Position numbers and translations under genes: made by a program | Assembly (NCBI GenBank): GCA_002479035.1 | Contig: DLLA01000142.1 | Location: forward strand, 1 to 6,142 | Source of the DNA: Bacteroidales bacterium UBA7574 | GTDB taxonomy: Bacteria > Bacteroidota > Bacteroidia > Bacteroidales > Paludibacteraceae | Direction: 5' to 3' | DNA: 6,142 nucleotides | Part shown: positions 1-4,681 of the stretch, piece after piece | Layout: each line of letters starts with the position of its first letter | How positions within the stretch are numbered: position 1 is the first letter of the stretch | The notes under the pieces: model-generated | What the model saw: the letters and a program-made list of their open reading frames with translations, nothing else | Databases searched by the model: none | What the model was told of the DNA's origin: nothing

Positions 1-1208
1 GCCTCACGTTTGGCCTCGAAGAACGCGTCGCAAGCAGCGGTGAACTTCTTCCACAGGTCGTCCGAGTACTTGCGGGCAACGGGACCGACAGCCTTCCATT
101 GCTTCTGCAGTTCCACCAGTTTGTCGGTGGTCTCGCGCCAGTCGGTGCTGTCTTTCAGTGCCTCGGCAGCCGCGATGAGGTCGCGTTTCGCCTTGAGGTT
201 GGTGCTGAACTCGTCGCGCATACCTTTATAATAGCCCGTCTTGGCTTTGAAGAACGCGTCGCAGAGTTGGCGATACTCCTCGTAGATGGCTTGGTTCTGC
301 TTCTTGGGCGCGAAGCCGACGGTACGCCATTCTTGCTGCACAGCCTGCACCTTCTCGGTGGCTTCGTCCCACTGCTTGTTCGACTTAAGTTTCTCTATAT
401 CAATCTCTTTCAGGCGTGCAATGAGGGCTTGCTTCTTCTCGAGGTTCTCATCTTCTTTGGCGTGCAACTCGTCGAAATACGCCTGATGTTTCTTGTTAAT
501 GGCGCTGCTTGCCTGCTTGAAGCGGTTCCACAGTTCCTCGCGCTGCTCGCGTGCCACGGGACCAATCTCCGCCCACTCCTCGTGCAGTTGCTGCAGGGCG
601 CGGCTTGCCTCCACGATGTTGGGGTTGTCTTGCAACTTCTCCGCCGCCTCGCAAAGCAGGGTCTTCATCTCGAGGTTCTTCTTGAAATCGAGGTCGCGCA
701 ACTCGATATTTATCTTCACAAGGTCGTAGAAACGCTCCTGATACTGCTGGTAGTTCTTCCAAATCTCTTGTGCCTTGGGTGCGGGTACGGGACCGATGGT
801 CTTCCACTCCGCCTGCAGGTCGCGCATCTTCTTCAGGTTGTCCATCACGTCGGCGGTCTCCGACTCTGCCATCGCCTTCATCTGCTCAAGGATATTCTCC
901 TTGCGCAGCAGGTTTTGTGCCTGTTCTTCCTCTATTTTCTTCTGATGCTCAGCGCGTTTCTGCTTGTACGAGTTCAACAATTCGCGGAACTCCTGCTCCA
1001 CCGCATCCACCGCAGGTTGCCAGTTCTCCGGCGTCTCGCCCGTCTCGGCGGCCTTCTCCTCTGCGGCTTTCTTCAGGGCTTCCTGCTCCTGATGATACTG
1101 GCGGTAGAACTGATTCTTCAGTTGTTCCACTTGCTCTTTGACCTCTGCTACATCCTTTTGCAGCAGTTCCTTTAGTTCGTCCACGAACTGTTGTTTCTCG
1201 TTGTCCAT
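1..1208 (-). CDS. DUF349-repeat coiled-coil protein, C-terminus beyond window
   Basis: The frame is open on the minus strand from an ATG at 1208-1206 to the left edge, giving 402 complete codons with no stop; the 3' end is outside the window. Residues 1-130 are charged and helical, rich in E, K and Q, and probably coiled coil. Four DUF349-type repeats follow, each marked by a conserved Trp and a G-P/F-pattern turn: LQAEWKTIGPVP (W135), LHEEWAEIGPVA (W212), VQQEWRTVGFAP (W294) and LQKQWKAVGPVA (W371). They are 77, 82 and 77 residues apart, and each is followed by an aromatic-rich helix such as CDAFFKAK or CDAFFEAK. There is no signal peptide or TM segment, so a cytoplasmic location is likely. 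The DUF349 family is widespread in Bacteroidota; its biochemical role is not known to me and none is proposed. The start is supported by a consensus promoter about 40 bases upstream. The gene diverges from the permease gene. Confidence 0.93.
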   Translation of the reverse strand, partial: MDNEKQQFVDELKELLQKDVAEVKEQVEQLKNQFYRQYHQEQEALKKAAEEKAAETGETPENWQPAVDAVEQEFRELLNSYKQKRAEHQKKIEEEQAQNLLRKENILEQMKAMAESETADVMDNLKKMRDLQAEWKTIGPVPAPKAQEIWKNYQQYQERFYDLVKINIELRDLDFKKNLEMKTLLCEAAEKLQDNPNIVEASRALQQLHEEWAEIGPVAREQREELWNRFKQASSAINKKHQAYFDELHAKEDENLEKKQALIARLKEIDIEKLKSNKQWDEATEKVQAVQQEWRTVGFAPKKQNQAIYEEYRQLCDAFFKAKTGYYKGMRDEFSTNLKAKRDLIAAAEALKDSTDWRETTDKLVELQKQWKAVGPVARKYSDDLWKKFTAACDAFFEAKRE

Positions 1209-1256
1209 AACATTAACATTTACGCCCTTTCGGACGGGGTTCAATTAAAAGTGCCG

Positions 1257-1288
1257 CAAAGGTAGTAAATCATTTGTATATTTGCAAA
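1257..1288 (-). promoter_or_regulatory. Bacteroidetes-type promoter of the DUF349 gene
   Basis: Read on the minus strand, TTTG (1288-1285) is followed by exactly 20 bases and then TACCTTTG (1264-1257). This matches the -33/-7 pattern TTTG...TAnnTTTG described for the primary sigma factor of Bacteroides. Transcription should begin near 1250, leaving a leader of about 40 bases before the ATG at 1208. The element overlaps the opposite-facing promoter of the permease gene by 16 bases (1273-1288). Confidence 0.85.
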
Positions 1289-1304
1289 TAAAAACGTACC
1301 TTTG
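1273..1304 (+). promoter_or_regulatory. Bacteroidetes-type promoter of the permease gene
   Basis: TTTG at 1273-1276, a 20-base spacer and TACCTTTG at 1297-1304 match the Bacteroidetes primary promoter consensus exactly. The predicted transcription start is near 1310, leaving a leader of only about 13 bases before ATG 1324. This position shows that the in-frame TTG at 1282, which would extend the permease N-terminus, cannot be its start on this transcript. Confidence 0.85.
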
Positions 1305-1323
1305 CCGCCGTTTTTGTAAAATT

Positions 1324-2181
1324 ATGGCTGACACACAAGAAAATTGGACGACCGTCATTCGTCCCAAAGACAAGTTACTTTCGGTCGATTTCAAGGAGAT
1401 TTGGCGGTATCGCGACCTGATGATGCTCTTTGTCAAGCGCAACATCATCACGCAATACAAGCAGACCATCCTCGGTCCGCTGTGGTATCTCATCCAGCCG
1501 CTCATGACCACAGTCATGTATATGGTGGTCTTCGGCGGCATTGCCAAAATTTCCACCGACGGACTCCCGCAACCGCTGTTCTACCTCGCGGGCATCTGTT
1601 TCTGGCAGTATTTCGCCGACTGCCTCACCAAGACCTCCAACACCTTCGTCAACAACGCGGGCATCTTCGGCAAGGTCTATTTCCCGCGTCTCATCACCCC
1701 CCTCAGCGATGTCGTCAGCAACCTTGTGCGCTTCGGCATTCAGTTCGGGCTATTCCTCTGTGTATATGCGTATTACGCCATCTTCACCGATGTGCATATC
1801 CACCCTAACTGGTACGCGCTCATGGTGCCCCTCTTGGTGGTGATGCTTGCCGGTCTGGCACTCGGCTTCGGTATCCTGTTTTCCAGTATGACCACCAAGT
1901 ACCGCGACCTCCAACTGCTCCTCAGTTTCTTCGTCAGTCTCTGGATGTACGCCACGCCGGTCATCTATCCGCTGTCCACCATCACCAATCCCAAACTGCA
2001 GATAATCATGCAGTTGAATCCGCTCACGGGTATTGTTGAGTTCTTCAAATACGGTATGCTCGGCGTCGGTTGCCACGAGTGGTGGATGCTCGGATATAGT
2101 TTTGCGTTTATGGTCGTCCTGCTCAGCGTCGGCATCATAGTATTTAATAAAGTGCAACGCTCCTTTATGGACACAGTCTAA
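1324..2181 (+). CDS. ABC-2 type polysaccharide export permease (Wzm/TagG-like)
   Basis: This is a 285-residue integral membrane protein of the ABC2_membrane family that exports O-antigen, capsule or teichoic-type polymers. It would form the inner-membrane channel, normally as a dimer with two ATP-binding subunits. Family marks include the amphipathic N-terminal stretch and first TM entry FVKRNIITQYKQTILGPLWY (36-55), KVYFPRLITPLSDV (117-130), the conserved TKYRDLQLLLSFF (191-203) leading to ATPVIYP (210-216), LNPLTGIVEFFKYG (231-244), and a C-terminal TM (about 256-276) ending in QRSFMDTV. About six TM segments are visible (roughly 55-75, 84-103, 130-153, 165-188, 196-216 and 256-276). ATG 1324 was chosen because a consensus promoter ends at 1304; an in-frame TTG at 1282 lies inside it. 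Length is near normal for the family (about 260-290). The usual adjacent ATPase (Wzt) is absent; ispE follows. The family call is firm, but the substrate is unknown. Confidence 0.93.
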   Translation: MADTQENWTTVIRPKDKLLSVDFKEIWRYRDLMMLFVKRNIITQYKQTILGPLWYLIQPLMTTVMYMVVFGGIAKISTDGLPQPLFYLAGICFWQYFADCLTKTSNTFVNNAGIFGKVYFPRLITPLSDVVSNLVRFGIQFGLFLCVYAYYAIFTDVHIHPNWYALMVPLLVVMLAGLALGFGILFSSMTTKYRDLQLLLSFFVSLWMYATPVIYPLSTITNPKLQIIMQLNPLTGIVEFFKYGMLGVGCHEWWMLGYSFAFMVVLLSVGIIVFNKVQRSFMDTV

Positions 2182-2193
2182 AATGCGTAAAAT

Positions 2194-2226
2194 ATCGCGG
2201 GTCTGTCGCGGGTCTATCGCGGGTCG
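2194..2226 (+). repeat. 11-bp tandem repeat, three copies, before ispE
   Basis: Three adjacent 11-mers fill most of the gap between permease and ispE: ATCGCGGGTCT (2194-2204), GTCGCGGGTCT (2205-2215) and ATCGCGGGTCG (2216-2226). Copies differ at the first and last base only. The array starts 13 bases after the permease stop and ends 18 bases before ATG 2245. It is GC-rich, unlike the AT-rich leader normally seen before genes in this group. Confidence 0.9.
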
Positions 2227-2244
2227 TTAGTGCACATTTCCAAT

Positions 2245-3090
2245 ATGTTTTTACATCCCAACTGCAAGATAAATCTCGGACTTCGTGTTGTCCGCAAGCG
2301 TCCGGACGGTTACCATGACTTGGAGACCATCTTCTACCCCGTCCACGGTCTCCACGACGACTTGGAGATAACCCCTTCCGACGAGTTCCTTTTCGAGCAA
2401 GAGGGCATAGCCGTTGACTGCGATATGGCTGACAATCTGATAGTTAAGTGCTATCGTATGATGCAGTCACGCTATCCGCAAGTCTCCAATGTGCATATCC
2501 GTTTCCGCAAACGCATCCCCTTTGGCGCAGGCTTGGGCGGAGGCAGTAGTGACGCTGCCCATACCGCATTGGCACTCAACGAGTTGTTCCACCTTGGCTT
2601 GACCAAACCCCAACTGGCAGCACTCGTCCGCCCGTTGGGAGCAGACTGTCCTTTTTTTATCTACAATACCCCCTGTTACGCCGAAGGCATAGGCGACATA
2701 CTCACTCCCATATCTTTGTCTCTCAACGGATTACACCTCGTTCTCATCAAACCCGACATCGCTGTCAGCACCCGCGAAGCCTATTCCGGCATCACCCTGC
2801 ACCCCGAAGCAACCGGCGAGATACACCGCGCACTACAAACCACACACGACATCAACCGCCTCTTCCCCCTGCTAATCAACGATTTCGAGCAAACCGTATT
2901 CCCCTTGCACCCCCAATTGGCAGACATCAAACAGTCCCTCATTCATGCCGGCGCCCTCTACGCCTCCATGTCCGGCTCCGGCTCCACGATTTTTGCTTTG
3001 TTTGATGATAATGTACCTGCAAATGCCATTTCCCGTTCCGTGGTGAATACAATCTCACCCGCACCATTCATATATGATTGTATGTGTTAA
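2245..3090 (+). CDS. ispE: 4-diphosphocytidyl-2-C-methyl-D-erythritol kinase
   Basis: A cytoplasmic GHMP-family kinase that phosphorylates the 2-hydroxyl of CDP-methylerythritol with ATP, a middle step of the MEP (non-mevalonate) isoprenoid pathway. The 281 residues carry the full set of IspE signatures. NCKINLGL near the N-terminus includes the conserved active-site Lys8. DGYHDLETIFYPV (21-33) follows, then the ATP-binding loop PFGAGLGGGSSDAA (92-105), LGADCPFF with the likely catalytic Asp134, and C-terminal SMSGSGSTIFALF (241-253). Length matches the family. ATG 2245 is preferred over an in-frame GTG at 2230 because IspE homologues begin only a few residues before the NxKINLGL motif; the GTG also lies close to the tandem repeat. 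Cys7 replaces the more usual Ala of NAKINL. It lies 63 bases after the permease and may be co-transcribed, although no functional link to export is evident. Confidence 0.97.
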   Translation: MFLHPNCKINLGLRVVRKRPDGYHDLETIFYPVHGLHDDLEITPSDEFLFEQEGIAVDCDMADNLIVKCYRMMQSRYPQVSNVHIRFRKRIPFGAGLGGGSSDAAHTALALNELFHLGLTKPQLAALVRPLGADCPFFIYNTPCYAEGIGDILTPISLSLNGLHLVLIKPDIAVSTREAYSGITLHPEATGEIHRALQTTHDINRLFPLLINDFEQTVFPLHPQLADIKQSLIHAGALYASMSGSGSTIFALFDDNVPANAISRSVVNTISPAPFIYDCMC

Positions 3091-3102
3091 TCAGGCACAT
3101 AC
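3080..3102 (+). terminator. Hairpin across the ispE stop codon, possible transcript end
   Basis: GTATGTG (3080-3086) pairs perfectly with CACATAC (3096-3102) around a 9-base loop that contains the ispE TAA stop (3088-3090). No T-run follows (the downstream bases are gaatataatac), so it is not a canonical intrinsic terminator. It could protect the 3' end or be chance; confidence is low. Confidence 0.25.
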
Positions 3103-3260
3103 GAATATAATACACTCAAATCTTACAGAAAAACACTAAATTCGTAGCCCATCGCAATATGCAGTCGGGTTCAGTCGTCTAATGAGTGAATCAAACAAGA
3201 TGCATCGGATTCGGAAATAAGTTACAAATAAATAGGAAATGTTTAACTGATAATTATGTT
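3103..3260. other. Intergenic spacer between ispE and the sigma cassette
   Basis: This AT-rich stretch precedes the DUF6249-like gene. I see no convincing TTTG/TAnnTTTG promoter pair, no tRNA and no coding frame with family resemblance. The only internal structure noted is the hexamer CAGTCG repeated at 3162-3167 and 3172-3177. A promoter for the downstream cassette should lie here and may use a non-housekeeping pattern. Confidence 0.4.
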
Positions 3261-3266
3261 ATGGTT

Positions 3267-3740
3267 ATGAAAGAATTAACAGGAATTATTGCTATTCTGG
3301 GGTGTACGGTGATTGTGCTGTCGCCAATGATTGTGTGGCTGATTGCTATCATCAAGAGGGCGGCAAATGAGAAGTTCAAGATGCAGAAGCAATCGGAACT
3401 GCTGGCGCAAGTGGTGGAAAAAGGAAGCGTGGACAACCTCAATCTGGACGCTATCGCAACCGCTTTCAATCAGCAAAAGAGTATCAAGCAATCGCTGCTC
3501 AAAAACCTGCGCGGCGGTGTCATCACCGCATTGCTCGGAGTCGCCATGGTAGCCCTCGGCATTGTGGGAAGTATCAACGAGGACGCCTACGCGCTATTGG
3601 ACGCCAGCACGTTCTATGTGGCAGGGGCTATCCTGCTGTCGTGCGGTGCGGCACTGACGGTGTACTACTTCTTCGCCAAGAAAAGCCTGCGCACCGAGAT
3701 AGAGCAGGAGGAACAGAGCGCATTGAAAGACAAACAATAG
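3267..3740 (+). CDS. DUF6249-like three-TM membrane protein
   Basis: A 157-residue protein starting MKELTG. TM1 spans about 7-29 (hydrophobic and followed by positive KRAANEK). A soluble helical region with acidic and amide residues follows (about 31-80, including SELLAQVVEKGSVDNLNLDA). TM2 is at about 84-102, TM3 at about 115-136, and the tail is charged (KKSLRTEIEQEEQSALKDKQ). The N-terminal TM plus a 'VEKG' helix and a paired C-terminal TM hairpin resemble the DUF6249 proteins often found beside ECF sigma factors in Bacteroidales. That assignment is from memory of the family pattern and is moderately sure. ATG 3261 (MVMKEL...) is an equally possible start; the in-frame GTG at 3186 would add a polar tail atypical for this topology. 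The sigma factor gene begins 58 bases after the stop, so co-transcription is likely. Function is unknown; a role in sensing or restraining the sigma factor is inference. Confidence 0.85.
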   Translation: MKELTGIIAILGCTVIVLSPMIVWLIAIIKRAANEKFKMQKQSELLAQVVEKGSVDNLNLDAIATAFNQQKSIKQSLLKNLRGGVITALLGVAMVALGIVGSINEDAYALLDASTFYVAGAILLSCGAALTVYYFFAKKSLRTEIEQEEQSALKDKQ

Positions 3741-3784
3741 TCTGTCCGGTGCTGAATGATTATTCGTTACGTGTTGAGTATTAA

Positions 3785-3796
3785 CCTGTCCGCAGG
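3785..3796 (+). other. Small hairpin just before the sigma factor start
   Basis: CCTG and CAGG form a 4-bp GC-rich stem closed by a TCCG loop, two bases before ATG 3799. This is where a ribosome would bind, so it could modulate initiation. The stem is short and could be coincidental. Confidence 0.25.
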
Positions 3797-3798
3797 GT

Positions 3799-4311
3799 AT
3801 GGATAAGCAGTCGTTCATCGAACAGATTACCACCATGCAGGAGCCGCTTCGCCGGTTCCTGTTGGTGCTTACGCACGGCGATAGCGACCTCGCCGATGAC
3901 CTTGCACAGGAGGCGATGCTGCGTGCATATTTGCATTGCAGCACCTTCGAGGAGCAGTCGGCATTGTCCACGTGGATTTACAGGATAGCCTACAACCTGT
4001 ATTTGGACCACCAGAAGTCGTATTGGGTGCAGCATCGTGACGGCATCGACGACTCCGAGTCTGCCCAAGCACTGCCTGCGGACGACGCTCCCGACAGGGC
4101 TTTCCTGTATGAGCCGCTATACCGCGCTATCGATGCCCTGCCCGCACAAGAGAGGGCCGTGGTGGTGCTGTTCTATTTGGAGGAACGTAGTCTGCGCGAG
4201 ATACATGCCATCACCAATCTGAGCATTGGCACTATCACCTCGCACCTGTTCCGTGCGAGGAAGAGATTGAAAGAAAAATTGACTCCCCCTGCCCCCTCAA
4301 AGAGGGGGTAA
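3799..4311 (+). CDS. ECF-type RNA polymerase sigma factor
   Basis: A 170-residue sigma-70 family protein with only regions 2 and 4, directing core RNA polymerase to a special promoter set. Region 2 covers about 14-75: DDLAQEAMLRAYLHCSTF (33-50) is the core-binding part, and LSTWIYRIAYNLYLDHQKS (56-74) is the promoter-melting part. An acidic linker follows (about 81-103). Region 4 covers about 107-160: IDALPAQERAVVVLFYLEER (111-130), then the DNA-binding helix-turn-helix SLREIHAITNLSIGTITSHL (131-150) and RARKRLKEKL. No C-terminal sensory extension is present. ATG 3799 is well supported because an in-frame TGA at 3775 precludes any longer form except from weaker codons. The last nine residues (TPPAPSKRG) are encoded by a C-rich/G-rich hairpin and look added beyond the normal end. 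Small membrane protein genes flank it on both sides, a common setting for sigma factors held by membrane partners. Confidence 0.95.
   Translation: MDKQSFIEQITTMQEPLRRFLLVLTHGDSDLADDLAQEAMLRAYLHCSTFEEQSALSTWIYRIAYNLYLDHQKSYWVQHRDGIDDSESAQALPADDAPDRAFLYEPLYRAIDALPAQERAVVVLFYLEERSLREIHAITNLSIGTITSHLFRARKRLKEKLTPPAPSKRG
4292..4308 (+). repeat. C-rich/G-rich hairpin at the 3' end of the sigma gene
   Basis: CCCCCTC (4292-4298), loop AAA, then GAGGGGG (4302-4308) make a perfect 7-bp stem. A further CCCCCT lies just upstream (4285-4290), giving the string CCCCCTGCCCCCTCAAAGAG. The hairpin supplies the last codons and abuts the TAA stop (4309-4311). No T-tract follows. Similar C5TGC5TC-type palindromes occur as dispersed intergenic repeats in some bacterial genomes (recollection, not checked), so this may be a repeat that reached into the gene end; it may also act as a 3' or attenuating hairpin. 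Confidence 0.6.
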
Positions 4312-4372
4312 CAGATAGAAACTATATGCTCATGTATAGCCTATATATAGAATTTTTCAAACCATAGCCACT

Positions 4373-4681
4373 ATGACTACACGACAACGCATATCCCGCC
4401 GTTTGCGTCAGACAGCCCCTGTGCCGTCTGACAGTCAGGCGTTTATGAAAGATACCCTTCGTCAAATCAATCTGCTGCCCGAGCCAACAAGTCCCGAACA
4501 GGAACTGCTCAGGACTTTCACGTGGCGCGAGCGTTTTGCTTTTCGCGCTGATGCCACGCGATGGCTACTCCTCGGCACAAGCAGTTGCGCCGTGGTGTCG
4601 TACCTGTTAGTAGCCTATTCTGATGTGCTGATGACCACCATGGTGAGTCTGCTGATGCGGCTATTGAGTCTGTTGGGATAG
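4373..4681 (+). CDS. Small two-TM protein, putative partner of the sigma factor
   Basis: A 102-residue protein I cannot assign firmly to a family. Residues 1-60 are soluble and strongly basic at the start (MTTRQRISRRLRQ). A helix-forming middle follows (FMKDTLRQINLLPE, then PEQELLRTFTWRERFAFRAD). Two hydrophobic segments follow at about 64-82 and 85-101, and the protein ends one residue later. N-in topology would put the soluble part in the cytoplasm. A short cytoplasmic domain plus TM anchor encoded right after an ECF sigma gene is the usual layout of an anti-sigma factor, but no HxxxCxxC zinc motif or other recognised anti-sigma domain is visible, so that role is inference. The gene begins 61 bases after the sigma stop. 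Its start codon sits in a small stem, CATAG-CCA-CTATG (4363-4375). Its 3' end overlaps the convergent efflux gene by 21 bp. Confidence 0.8.
   Translation: MTTRQRISRRLRQTAPVPSDSQAFMKDTLRQINLLPEPTSPEQELLRTFTWRERFAFRADATRWLLLGTSSCAVVSYLLVAYSDVLMTTMVSLLMRLLSLLG

Noticed and set aside
99..1175. Long plus-strand open frame of 358 codons, rich in Leu and Phe
   Set aside because: It is the antisense of the DUF349 gene: Lys/Glu codons on the minus strand read as Leu/Phe on the plus strand. The minus frame has clear family repeats and a promoter.
3160..3182. GGGTTCAGTC resembling a tRNA T-arm
   Set aside because: The flanking bases do not form the five-pair T stem, and no acceptor, anticodon or D arm is found upstream.
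3741..3798. Possible promoter before the sigma gene (TACGTGTTG at 3768-3776)
   Set aside because: It does not fit TAnnTTTG and has no TTTG at the proper distance, and the gene is close enough to its upstream neighbour to be co-transcribed.
3594..3971. Minus-strand open frame of 125 codons across the DUF6249-like and sigma genes
   Set aside because: It is antisense to two better supported genes and shows only low-complexity Ser/Arg/Cys sequence.
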